Source of the DNA: an uncultured Sphingobacteriaceae bacterium
Lineage (GTDB): Bacteria > Bacteroidota > Bacteroidia > Sphingobacteriales > Sphingobacteriaceae
DNA length: 12,483 nucleotides
NCBI GenBank assembly: GCA_937875035.1
Contig: CALNCF010000259.1
Span: 1 to 12,483 of the forward strand
Direction of reading: 5' to 3'
Below, piece after piece: positions 1 to 6,205 of this stretch (its first letter is position 1; each line of letters opens with the position of its first letter). A model generated the notes under the pieces. It was given only the letters and a program-made list of their open reading frames with translations, ran no database searches and was not told the origin of the DNA. The position numbers and the translations under genes were made by a program.

Positions 1-519
1 GAAATTACACCTTTTGTTTTACAGGAACTTAAAAAAGCGGGAGCGAAAGCAACCTTCTTCTGCATCGGCGACAATGTACGCAAGCACCCGGAAGAATTCC
101 GGGAGGTAGTGGACGCCGGACACAGCATCGGCAACCATACCTATAATCACCTCAACGGCTGGCATACACCCGACAAAGAATACCTCGATAATATTGCTCT
201 TTGCAAGCCCTACTTCCGCAGCAACCTGCTGCGCCCGCCCTATGGCCGGATCCGTTCTTCGCAGATCCGCGCTTTGAAAAAGGAGTACCGCATTATTATG
301 TGGGATATCCTCACGGGTGATTTCGACCCGCAGCTAAGCCCGGAAGCCTGCTACCGTAAGGTGATCGCGAAGACCCGCCCGGGCTCCATTGTTGTTTTTC
401 ACGACAGCATCAAAGCCTTTCCACGCTTAAAATACGTATTGCCTAAAGCGCTGGAATACTGGACCGCAGCCGGCTACCGGTTCGAAGCGATCCCCGGCGA
501 ATGGACCATCGGCAGCTAA
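1..519 (+). CDS. Polysaccharide deacetylase (NodB/CE4 family), 5' end outside the window
   Basis: The frame is open from base 1 and ends with TAA at 517-519, leaving 172 visible residues; the start lies upstream of the window. CE4 enzymes are metal-dependent and remove N- or O-acetyl groups from chitin-like, peptidoglycan or other cell-surface glycans. Visible motifs in family order are: TFFCIG (visible residues 18-23); the metal-binding HSIGNH, with histidines 41 and 46; RPPYG at 78-82; a WD motif at 101-102 followed by DFD; and the catalytic-histidine motif VVFHDS at 131-136. The first motif (TFDDGP in this family) should lie just before the window, because the sequence opens at the helix that follows it. 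Any N-terminal membrane anchor cannot be seen. Sure of the family; substrate unknown. Confidence 0.93.
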   Translation, partial: EITPFVLQELKKAGAKATFFCIGDNVRKHPEEFREVVDAGHSIGNHTYNHLNGWHTPDKEYLDNIALCKPYFRSNLLRPPYGRIRSSQIRALKKEYRIIMWDILTGDFDPQLSPEACYRKVIAKTRPGSIVVFHDSIKAFPRLKYVLPKALEYWTAAGYRFEAIPGEWTIGS

Positions 520-691
520 GCTCCTGCCGGTCAGCGCTTCCCGCTTTTAGAATACGCTAAAAAATTATTCCTTCCTTAGAACTTTTCCAAATTAGGATTG
601 TCTGAAATATAGCACCCCGACCTTTCATTAAAATTCATAAATTCGCACATCCTCAGAACAATCGTTAAAATATAATAAATCACTCAATAAA

Positions 692-2956
692 ATGGCTTTT
701 GATATAGAAATGATTAAAAAGGTTTACGGAAGCATGGGCGAGCGTATTGATGCAGCCCGTACCACTGTAAACAAACCCCTGACACTTACTGAGAAGATCC
801 TTTACTCCCACTTATGGGATGGCAAAGCCAGTCAGTCGTATGAGCGCGGGAAGTCGTACGTAGACTTCGCGCCGGACCGTGTAGCCATGCAGGATGCAAC
901 GGCGCAGATGGCTCTTCTGCAATTTATGCAGGCTGGCAGACCACAGGTAGCCGTACCGTCTACGGTACACTGCGATCACCTGATCCAGGCTAAGGAAGGC
1001 GCAGTAGCCGATTTAGCGACAGCAAATGATAAGAACAAAGAAGTATATGATTTCCTGGCATCCGAATCGAATAAATACGGGATCGGTTTCTGGAAGCCGG
1101 GAGCAGGTATTATTCACCAGGTAGTGCTGGAAAACTATGCGTTCCCGGGCGGAATGATGATCGGTACCGATTCGCACACCGTAAATGCCGGAGGCTTGGG
1201 CATGGTGGCTATCGGGGTGGGTGGCGCTGATGCCTGCGATGTGATGGCAGGCCTGCCATGGGAACTGAAATTCCCGAAGCTGATCGGTGTGAAGCTGACC
1301 GGGAAATTATCCGGCTGGACCTCTGCCAAAGACGTGATCCTTAAAGTAGCGGGTATCCTGACCGTAAAAGGCGGAACCGGGGCTATCCTTGAATATTTCG
1401 GAGAGGGTGCACACTCTCTTTCCTGTACCGGTAAGGGTACCATCTGTAACATGGGCGCAGAGATCGGGGCAACCACTTCGATCTTTGGATACGACCAGAA
1501 GATGGCCGATTACCTGAGAGGCACTGAGCGTGCTGATGTTGCCGCGCTGGCTGATGCCGTTGCCGCTCACCTGACCGGTGACGACGAAGTATACGCCAAC
1601 CCTGAATTGTATTTCGACCAGGTGATCGAGATCAACCTTTCAGAGCTGGAACCACATATCAACGGGCCGTTTACTCCTGACCTCGCATGGCCGCTTTCTA
1701 AATTCGCGGCAGCCGTTAAGGAAAACAACTGGCCGGCAAAGCTGGATGTAGGATTGATCGGCTCCTGTACCAACTCTTCTTATGAAGACATTACACGTGC
1801 CGCTTCGCTTGCAGCACAGGCTGTCAATAAAGGCCTCGTGGCAAAATCAGAATTCACCATTACCCCGGGATCTGAGCTGGTACGATATACGGTTGACCGC
1901 GACGGTTACCTGGATACCTTCGGAAAAATGGGCGGAGTGGTGCTGGCCAATGCCTGCGGACCATGTATCGGTCAATGGGCGCGTCACGGAGCCGAGAAAC
2001 AAGAGAAAAATTCCATCATTACTTCCTTCAACCGGAACTTCGCAAAAAGAGCCGACGGAAACCCGAATACACACGCTTTCGTAGCATCACCGGAAATTGT
2101 AACGGCCCTGGCTATTGCCGGCGACCTGACCTTTAACCCGGTAACCGATTACCTGACTAACGAAAAAGGCGAGCAGGTACGTCTTGATGAGCCTAAAGGC
2201 ATCGAGCTTCCGATCAAGGGCTTCGCAGTAGAAGATGCGGGCTACCAGGCTCCGGCAGCAGACGGAAGCCAGGTACAGGTAATCGTATCTCCAACCTCCG
2301 ACCGTTTGCAATTATTAGCGCCGTTCTCCGCATGGGAAGGTACCGACCTTAAAGGTCTGAAGCTCCTGATCAAGGCGAAAGGAAAATGTACGACCGACCA
2401 TATTTCGATGGCAGGTCCATGGCTGAAATTCCGCGGGCACCTCGACAACATTTCAAACAATATGCTGATCGGTGCGATCAATGCGTACAACGATAAAGCG
2501 GATTCGGTAAAGAACCAGCTCAATGGCGAATACGATTCTGTACCTCAGGTACAGCGCCAGTATAAAGCAGCGGGAATCGCGTCGATCGTTGTAGGAGATG
2601 AAAACTATGGTGAAGGCTCTTCACGTGAGCACGCGGCCATGGAGCCACGCCACTTAGGCGTAAGGGCGATCCTGGTGAAATCATTCGCACGTATCCACGA
2701 AACAAACCTGAAGAAACAAGGCATGCTCGCGTTGACATTCGCGAACCCTGCCGATTATGACAAGATCCGTGAAGATGACACCTTCGATATCCTTGGGCTG
2801 ACTTCGTTCACCCCGGGCGTACCGCTGGGCATCGTGCTTCATCACAGTGATGGTACTACCGAAGATTTCCTGGTGAACCATACTTACAATGCACAACAGA
2901 TCGAATGGTTTAAAGCCGGCGGCGCGCTGAACATTATCCGCGCATCGGTAAAGTAA
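692..2956 (+). CDS. acn: Aconitate hydratase, mitochondrial-type, [4Fe-4S] enzyme
   Basis: 754 residues, full length for the mitochondrial/AcnA-like aconitase branch. It interconverts citrate and isocitrate through cis-aconitate in the TCA cycle, in the cytoplasm. The three cluster ligands are visible: Cys359 in GSCTNSS, and Cys422 and Cys425 in NACGPCIGQW. Active-site stretches include GTDSHT (158-163), SFNRNFAKRADG (445-456) and the C-terminal swivel-domain loop GEGSSREHAA (640-649), whose second serine matches the catalytic serine of the family. The start ATG at 692 opens the typical N-terminus (MAFDIEMIKKVYG); the upstream region has no SD sequence, as usual in Bacteroidota. It stands alone: 172 bases separate it from the upstream gene and a strong terminator follows. 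The symbol is generic; it is not AcnB, which has a different domain order. Confidence 0.97.
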   Translation: MAFDIEMIKKVYGSMGERIDAARTTVNKPLTLTEKILYSHLWDGKASQSYERGKSYVDFAPDRVAMQDATAQMALLQFMQAGRPQVAVPSTVHCDHLIQAKEGAVADLATANDKNKEVYDFLASESNKYGIGFWKPGAGIIHQVVLENYAFPGGMMIGTDSHTVNAGGLGMVAIGVGGADACDVMAGLPWELKFPKLIGVKLTGKLSGWTSAKDVILKVAGILTVKGGTGAILEYFGEGAHSLSCTGKGTICNMGAEIGATTSIFGYDQKMADYLRGTERADVAALADAVAAHLTGDDEVYANPELYFDQVIEINLSELEPHINGPFTPDLAWPLSKFAAAVKENNWPAKLDVGLIGSCTNSSYEDITRAASLAAQAVNKGLVAKSEFTITPGSELVRYTVDRDGYLDTFGKMGGVVLANACGPCIGQWARHGAEKQEKNSIITSFNRNFAKRADGNPNTHAFVASPEIVTALAIAGDLTFNPVTDYLTNEKGEQVRLDEPKGIELPIKGFAVEDAGYQAPAADGSQVQVIVSPTSDRLQLLAPFSAWEGTDLKGLKLLIKAKGKCTTDHISMAGPWLKFRGHLDNISNNMLIGAINAYNDKADSVKNQLNGEYDSVPQVQRQYKAAGIASIVVGDENYGEGSSREHAAMEPRHLGVRAILVKSFARIHETNLKKQGMLALTFANPADYDKIREDDTFDILGLTSFTPGVPLGIVLHHSDGTTEDFLVNHTYNAQQIEWFKAGGALNIIRASVK

Positions 2957-2980
2957 ACCGGTTCCATTTCTTATTCATAC

Positions 2981-3011
2981 AAAAGCGTATCCATACCGGG
3001 TACGCTTTTTT
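2981..3011 (+). terminator. Rho-independent terminator after aconitase
   Basis: The arms AAAAGCGTATCC (2981-2992) and GGGTACGCTTTT (2998-3009) pair over 12 bp with one T-G wobble, around the loop ATACC. The run of six T (3006-3011) follows the GC core directly. It starts 25 bases after the aconitase stop and ends 46 bases before rlmH, so it should separate the two transcripts. Confidence 0.88.
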
Positions 3012-3057
3012 ATGCTCCGGGAGATACCCTGCCCTGATTTTATTTTAAATTGCAGCC

Positions 3058-3531
3058 ATGAAAATTACGTTGCTTTGTGTAGGTAAGACCGACGACAGCT
3101 ATTTGCAGGAGGGGATCAGCAAATACGCGAACCGTCTGAAGCATTATATCAGGTTCTCGATCGTTGAGATACCCGACCTGAAGAACACGAAGAACCTGAG
3201 CTTCGAGCAGCAGAAAAGCAAGGAAGCCGAGTTGATCATGAAACAGGTTTCGGCAACCGATCATGTGGTTCTGTTAGATGACAAAGGAAAAGAATATACC
3301 TCCAAAGCCTTTGCCGAATTCCTGAACCAGGGAATGATTAAGAGCATCGGATCGATGGTATTCATTATCGGGGGGCCTTATGGCTTCGATGATCAGATAT
3401 ACCAGCGTGCCGACATGAAGCTGTCGCTTTCGAAGATGACCTTTTCTCACCAGATGGTGCGCCTGTTCTTTACGGAACAGCTCTACCGTTCGTTCACCAT
3501 CCTGCGGAACGAACCCTATCATCACGAATAA
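3058..3531 (+). CDS. rlmH: 23S rRNA (pseudouridine1915-N3)-methyltransferase RlmH
   Basis: 157 residues, the usual RlmH length (about 155-160). RlmH is a SPOUT-class methyltransferase that uses S-adenosylmethionine to methylate pseudouridine 1915 in helix 69 of 23S rRNA on assembled 70S ribosomes. Family marks are the N-terminal KITLLCVGK (2-10), the SAM-binding trefoil-knot stretch FIIGGPYGF (102-110), LSLSKMTFSHQMVR (122-135), EQLYRS (140-145) and the C-terminal tyrosine/histidine end NEPYHHE. The ATG at 3058 gives the expected N-terminus. It is cut off from the upstream aconitase by a terminator and converges on the nitroreductase gene 49 bases downstream, so it is probably transcribed alone. 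I see no strong terminator of its own on the + strand and no clear promoter box. Confidence 0.97.
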   Translation: MKITLLCVGKTDDSYLQEGISKYANRLKHYIRFSIVEIPDLKNTKNLSFEQQKSKEAELIMKQVSATDHVVLLDDKGKEYTSKAFAEFLNQGMIKSIGSMVFIIGGPYGFDDQIYQRADMKLSLSKMTFSHQMVRLFFTEQLYRSFTILRNEPYHHE

Positions 3532-3534
3532 AAC

Positions 3535-3560
3535 AAAAAAGCCCACCGGTAAGGCAGGCT
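3535..3560 (-). terminator. Terminator of the nitroreductase gene
   Basis: Read on the - strand, GCCTGCC and GGTGGGC pair over 7 bp, with two G-T wobbles, around the loop TTACC, followed by six T (plus-strand A at 3535-3540). Read on the + strand the same two positions become C-A mismatches and no T-run follows, so it should work mainly for the leftward nitroreductase transcript and poorly for rlmH. Confidence 0.75.
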
Positions 3561-3580
3561 TCTCATATGACTGATTGTTT

Positions 3581-4237
3581 TTATGCGGTAACCGCAACAT
3601 CTTCTTTCAGCTCAACGAAGAGATCGGCATGGTCGCGTCTTACCTTTTTCTGGCTCAGCAGCCAATCGTTCTCTTCATCGCGGTAACCCAATGGTAAAAG
3701 CGTTACGCTGCGCAGACCCTTTTCGCGAAGATCCAACAGCTCATCCAACGCGTGCGTGTCGAAACCCTCCATCGGGGTAGCGTCCACTCCTTCCAGCGCC
3801 GCGGCTGCAATGCCCAAACCAAAAGCGATGTACGCCTGGCGGGCATTCCACTGGTAATTCTGTTCCTGCGAATTCTTCTGCGTGGCTGCGTTCAATATGT
3901 TCTGCTTGAACGCTTCCAGTGTTTCAGGGTGCACCCCGCGGGTTTCCGCGATCTGCGCAATGTACCGGCTTACCTGGTACTCGGAGATATTATCCCATGC
4001 AGCGAACACTAATAGGTGCGACGCATCCGTGATCTGCGACTGGTTATAGGCAACCTCCTGGATCTTCTTACGCAGGTCGTGATTCTCGATCACAAAAACC
4101 TTATACGGCTGCAAACCCATCGACGAGGGCGCCAGCCTGATAGCTTCCAGTATCCGGTCGATCTTTTCCTGCGGAACCTTTTGTCCGTTCATTTTCTTGG
4201 TGGCATACCGCCAGTTCAGGGCTTCTGATAAATTCAT
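3581..4237 (-). CDS. NAD(P)H-dependent nitroreductase family flavoprotein (NfsB-like)
   Basis: 218 residues, the length of E. coli NfsB-type oxygen-insensitive nitroreductases. Such enzymes use FMN and NAD(P)H to reduce nitroaromatics, quinones or related electrophiles; the natural substrate here is unknown. FMN-contact motifs are visible: Arg10 near the N-terminus, APSSMGLQPYKVFVI (36-50), DASHLLVFAAWD (71-82), ATPMEGFD (153-160), LPLGYRDEENDW (181-192) and the basic KKVRR (197-201). The ATG at 4237 gives the standard N-terminus MNLSEALNWRYATKKM. The gene lies 71 bases downstream of a TetR-family regulator on the same strand, with a candidate promoter and palindromic operator between them. 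A role in response to an electrophile or xenobiotic sensed by that regulator is inference. Confidence 0.92.
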   Translation of the reverse strand: MNLSEALNWRYATKKMNGQKVPQEKIDRILEAIRLAPSSMGLQPYKVFVIENHDLRKKIQEVAYNQSQITDASHLLVFAAWDNISEYQVSRYIAQIAETRGVHPETLEAFKQNILNAATQKNSQEQNYQWNARQAYIAFGLGIAAAALEGVDATPMEGFDTHALDELLDLREKGLRSVTLLPLGYRDEENDWLLSQKKVRRDHADLFVELKEDVAVTA

Positions 4238-4263
4238 GTCTTTTCTATGATTATTTAACTATT

Positions 4264-4287
4264 GTTATATTATATAACACTGTTAAC
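4264..4287. promoter_or_regulatory. Candidate TetR operator before the nitroreductase gene
   Basis: The palindrome TAAC-ACT-GTTA at 4275-4285 is the same as the core of the site before the regulator gene, except for one central base (TAACAC-C/T-GTTA). It overlaps a second, AT-rich palindrome, GTTATA-TTA-TATAAC (4264-4278), whose right half shares the TAAC. A further GTTAAC lies at 4282-4287. The sites cover the candidate -7 box and part of the spacer, so binding there should block RNA polymerase. Binding by the neighbouring TetR protein is inferred from the shared sequence and position. Confidence 0.55.
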
Positions 4288-4299
4288 TTATCAATCAAA
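4269..4299 (-). promoter_or_regulatory. Candidate promoter of the nitroreductase gene
   Basis: On the - strand a perfect -33 element TTTG (plus-strand CAAA, 4296-4299) is followed by exactly 19 bases and then TATATAAT (4276-4269). The Bacteroidota -7 consensus is TAnnTTTG, so the spacing and the -33 fit but the -7 element matches only in part. It lies about 30 bases before the nitroreductase ATG at 4237, a fitting place. Moderate to low confidence. Confidence 0.4.
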
Positions 4300-4308
4300 A
4301 AAAGGTTT

Positions 4309-4911
4309 TTAATCGCGGATGTTTTTTATAACGCCCTTTACCAAGTCGCTGAAAACCATTTGTTTAAATTCATCAGTAGCGTGGGTGGCACTCGTCATAT
4401 GAATGGAAACAAAGCCATGGAGCATGGACCAGTAGGTAGTAAACTTCAGCATGACATCGGCCTCCGGGTTCCGGCCTTCGCGGATAAGAGCCTGGATCAC
4501 CGCGCGGTTCAACTGGCTAAACTGTACCAGCTCGAGAATCTGCCGTACGGTTTCGCAGGTGGGCATACCCAGGCCATACATCAACTGGTAATATTCGGGA
4601 TTCCTGACAGCGAAGCTCCAATAGGCATGTGCCATGGCCTCAAGCTGGGCAGCGGGGGTAGCTGCCGTATCCCTGGCTTCTTCCAGGTCTGCGTTCAGCT
4701 GGCGGAAACCCTCACGGGTAAACTCCATCAGCAGGGCATCCTTGCTTTCGAAATGCGTATAGATAACCGGCACACTGTACTCAATGGCATCAGCAATCTT
4801 GCGGATCGAAAGCGCCTGCCATCCATCCTGCAGCACCAATTGCCAGGCAGCCTCCAGTATGGCGGTCCTTACTTCCTCTTTCTGGCGTTGTTTTCTTTCG
4901 ATGATCCCCAT
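4309..4911 (-). CDS. TetR/AcrR-family transcriptional regulator (WHG-type C-terminal domain)
   Basis: 200 residues. The N-terminal DNA-binding domain is clear: the first helix (about 11-29, RTAILEAAWQLVLQDG) and a helix-turn-helix at about 35-55 (LSIRKIADA ... VPVIYTHFESKDAL), with the YTHF recognition-helix end at 51-54. The C-terminal part contains YWSMLHGF (160-167), the W-x-x-x-H-G pattern of the 'WHG' ligand-binding/dimer domain found in many TetR proteins. Such proteins are usually dimeric repressors released by a small ligand; the ligand cannot be read from sequence. The ATG at 4911 is supported by the promoter and operator 20-63 bases upstream. It probably represses itself and the nitroreductase that follows on the same strand. 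Confidence 0.93.
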   Translation of the reverse strand: MGIIERKQRQKEEVRTAILEAAWQLVLQDGWQALSIRKIADAIEYSVPVIYTHFESKDALLMEFTREGFRQLNADLEEARDTAATPAAQLEAMAHAYWSFAVRNPEYYQLMYGLGMPTCETVRQILELVQFSQLNRAVIQALIREGRNPEADVMLKFTTYWSMLHGFVSIHMTSATHATDEFKQMVFSDLVKGVIKNIRD

Positions 4912-4930
4912 TGAATACGTGTAGTGCTTA

Positions 4931-4943
4931 CTAACACCGTTAG
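4931..4943. promoter_or_regulatory. Candidate TetR operator before the regulator gene (autoregulation)
   Basis: The palindrome CTAAC-ACC-GTTAG has 5-base arms and a 3-base centre and directly abuts the -7 box of the TetR promoter (4944-4951), so it would cover the transcription start. Its 11-base core recurs before the nitroreductase with a single central base change. Position and repetition support self-repression by the TetR protein; binding is not shown by the sequence itself. Confidence 0.62.
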
Positions 4944-4974
4944 CAAATATACGTTTTTAGCTACCTGAAGCAAG
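4944..4974 (-). promoter_or_regulatory. Promoter of the TetR regulator gene
   Basis: On the - strand CTTG (4974-4971) is followed by exactly 19 bases and then TATATTTG (4951-4944). The Bacteroidota housekeeping-sigma pattern is TTTG-N19-TAnnTTTG: the -7 element matches at every fixed position and the -33 at three of four. It leaves a leader of roughly 25-30 bases before the ATG at 4911. Confidence 0.72.
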
Positions 4975-5000
4975 TGCCCGGGAACGGGAAGACAGGGCAT

Positions 5001-5028
5001 AAAAAAAGTGTTGATTATTCAGCACTTT
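5001..5028 (-). terminator. Terminator overlapping the end of the DUF5606 gene
   Basis: On the - strand AAAGTG (5028-5023) pairs with CACTTT (5010-5005) and runs into seven T (plus-strand A 5001-5007). The inner bases TGA/TCA can also pair beyond one C-A mismatch. The left arm is the last coding bases of the DUF5606 gene and its TAA stop (5017-5015) lies in the loop. The stem is short and AT-rich, so strength is uncertain; it would separate this transcript from the TetR promoter just downstream. Confidence 0.6.
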
Positions 5029-5458
5029 CAGTTTCTGTGGTCTCTGCTTCCGGTTCAGCCTCCGGGGGCTGCTCATCAAAAAGCGGCAGCTTCGAAAGAA
5101 TGCCATACCAGGAAACGATCTTTTTAATGTCTGAGCCATATACCCGCTCCTGGTCATGCTCAGGAGAGATAAAGCTGAAGTATGCCCTGAGCGCCTTGCC
5201 ATCCGCTTTCGCATCGGGCACTGCTTTTTCAGAAGCAGTTGATTTCATTTTTTCCAGCACGCTTACCAGGCTGATGTCTTCATCGTCCTCACCGAAGATC
5301 GTAATGTCTTCCAGTGTAGCCAGCTTGCTGGTCGCGTTCGTCATGATCTTGGTTTTTGCTTCATCCAAAGACTCTAAAACAAACCCTGCCTTGTTCTGGC
5401 CAATAACTCTGTATAAACCGGGCTTACCCGAAACAGATACAATTCCTCTTAAATTCAT
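5015..5458 (-). CDS. DUF5606 domain-containing protein (with DUF6852-like C-terminal part)
   Basis: 147 residues, probably cytoplasmic: no signal peptide or membrane segment. The N-terminus (MNLRGIVSVSGKPGLYRVIGQNKAGFVLESLD, about 1-50) is the conserved DUF5606 region and looks like a small beta-barrel. The second part (about 55-125, containing ALRAYFSFISPEHDQERVYGSDIKKIVSWYGIL) is the conserved C-terminal domain I know as DUF6852. The last 20 residues are a low-complexity tail rich in Glu, Thr and Pro. The family is widespread in Bacteroidota, and I know of no established function. The gene lies 74 bases downstream of a cyclophilin gene on the same strand, with a large hairpin between them. 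The ATG at 5458 fits the conserved N-terminus. Family recognition is from memory of the sequence pattern; function unknown. Confidence 0.87.
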   Translation of the reverse strand: MNLRGIVSVSGKPGLYRVIGQNKAGFVLESLDEAKTKIMTNATSKLATLEDITIFGEDDEDISLVSVLEKMKSTASEKAVPDAKADGKALRAYFSFISPEHDQERVYGSDIKKIVSWYGILSKLPLFDEQPPEAEPEAETTETESAE

Positions 5459-5481
5459 CTCAATTATTTACTAAATGATAA

Positions 5482-5518
5482 CGGGCATACGTTCCCGGGC
5501 GATCCCGGCATATGCCCG
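5482..5518. other. Large interrupted hairpin between the cyclophilin and DUF5606 genes
   Basis: The outer arms CGGGCATA (5482-5489) and TATGCCCG (5511-5518) pair over 8 bp. The inner arms CCGGG (5495-5499) and CCCGG (5504-5508) pair over 5 bp around the loop CGAT, with an asymmetric internal loop between the two stems. No T-run follows on either strand, so it is not a standard terminator. It could be an attenuator, an RNA-processing or stability element, or a protein-binding palindrome in the 74-base gap. The pairing is seen directly; the role is unknown. Confidence 0.55.
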
Positions 5519-5532
5519 CTATGCACCGGTTA

Positions 5533-5970
5533 TTATTCTTCTGTTATTTCAATACCCAGGATCTTGTCTCCCTGGCGGATATCGTCGATCACATCCACGT
5601 TTCCTGTAACCTTACCAAATACGGTATGGTTGCGGTCGAGGTGAGCGGTATTCTGACGGCTGTGGCAGATAAAGAACTGGGAACCGCCTGTATTTCTTCC
5701 GGCATGCGCCATAGATAATACACCACGGTCGTGGTACTGGTTCTCGCCGGTCAGCTCGCAATCGATGCTGTAACCCGGGCCACCCGCTCCGGTTCCGGTA
5801 GGGTCGCCACCCTGGATCACGAAATCAGGAATGACACGGTGAAAGGTCACCCCGTCATAAAAACCTGAACGTGCCAGCTTTACAAAATTAGCCACGGTGT
5901 TTGGAGCGTCTTTCTCATAGAACGTTACGCTGAGATCACCCTTTTCTGTCTTGATAATTGCACTTATCAT
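5533..5970 (-). CDS. Peptidyl-prolyl cis-trans isomerase, cyclophilin type, cytoplasmic
   Basis: 145 residues, a single cyclophilin domain with no signal peptide, so it should act in the cytoplasm, catalysing cis-trans isomerisation of X-Pro bonds during protein folding. Visible core motifs are FHRVIPDFVIQGGDP (43-57), with the catalytic Arg45 and with Phe50 and Gln53, then GVLSMAHAGRNTGGSQFFI (83-101) and the HLDRNHTVFGKV stretch (110-121). The residue matching human CypA Trp121 is His110, as is common in bacterial cyclophilins, which usually means weak cyclosporin binding. The ATG at 5970 gives the short N-terminus normal for this subfamily. It is followed on the same strand by the DUF5606 gene and may share its transcript. 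The family is certain; I assign no symbol because ppiA/ppiB orthology is unclear. Confidence 0.96.
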   Translation of the reverse strand: MISAIIKTEKGDLSVTFYEKDAPNTVANFVKLARSGFYDGVTFHRVIPDFVIQGGDPTGTGAGGPGYSIDCELTGENQYHDRGVLSMAHAGRNTGGSQFFICHSRQNTAHLDRNHTVFGKVTGNVDVIDDIRQGDKILGIEITEE

Positions 5971-5992
5971 ATCTTTGTTTTTTTGAGAACGG

Positions 5993-6000
5993 CAAATGTA
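5993..6000 (-). promoter_or_regulatory. Candidate -7 box of the cyclophilin gene
   Basis: The - strand reads TACATTTG, an exact TAnnTTTG match, 22 bases before the ATG at 5970. The -33 position 19 bases further up reads GTAA, not TTTG, so this is only half of a Bacteroidota promoter. A second TAnnTTTG match on the same strand (TATATTTG, 6124-6117) also lacks a -33 element. Confidence 0.45.
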
Positions 6001-6095
6001 ATAAAATATTCCGTTATGATTACCGTTCGGATTTTAACCGTAATTTAGTCTGCCTGTTCTTTTTTAGGCGCTTACTGAACCGGAACGGCAGAAAG

Positions 6096-6113
6096 CAGGG
6101 GATTATTTCCCTG
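6096..6113 (+). other. Small hairpin in the leader of the amidotransferase-like gene
   Basis: CAGGGGA (6096-6102) and TTCCCTG (6107-6113) pair over 7 bp, with one G-T wobble on the + strand, around the loop TTAT. No T-run follows, so it is not a typical terminator. It sits about 92 bases before the start codon at 6206 in the 235-base gap between divergent genes. Beyond it and the cyclophilin -7 box I see nothing firm in that gap. Confidence 0.3.
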
Positions 6114-6205
6114 TTCCAAATATAAAAATGTACGTGCCAGGTCAGCCACTCACACAGGCAAAAAACGTTAAATCTGAAAATATTCCCTTACGGGCCATTA
6201 TCATT

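Noticed and set aside
545..562. Weak stem TTTTAG/CTAAAA after the polysaccharide deacetylase gene as a terminator
   Set aside because: Only a 6-bp AT-rich stem with no GC core and no T-run after it; not enough to call.
593..645. Possible -7 boxes for the aconitase gene (TAGGATTG at 593-600 and TAAATTCG at 638-645)
   Set aside because: Each is one base off TAnnTTTG, but neither has anything like TTTG 19 bases upstream, and such matches are common in AT-rich spacers.
4360..4914. 184-codon open frame on the + strand opposite the TetR gene
   Set aside because: The - strand encodes an intact TetR protein with its own promoter; the antisense product has no domain signature.
4974..5474. 166-codon Ser-rich open frame on the + strand opposite the DUF5606 gene
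   Set aside because: The Ser/Ala-rich content comes from the reverse complement of the Glu/Lys/Thr-rich tail and helices of the DUF5606 gene; no independent support.
6117..6124. Exact TAnnTTTG match (TATATTTG) on the - strand as a second cyclophilin promoter
   Set aside because: No -33 element at the right distance and about 147 bases from the gene; the nearer box at 5993-6000 is the better candidate.
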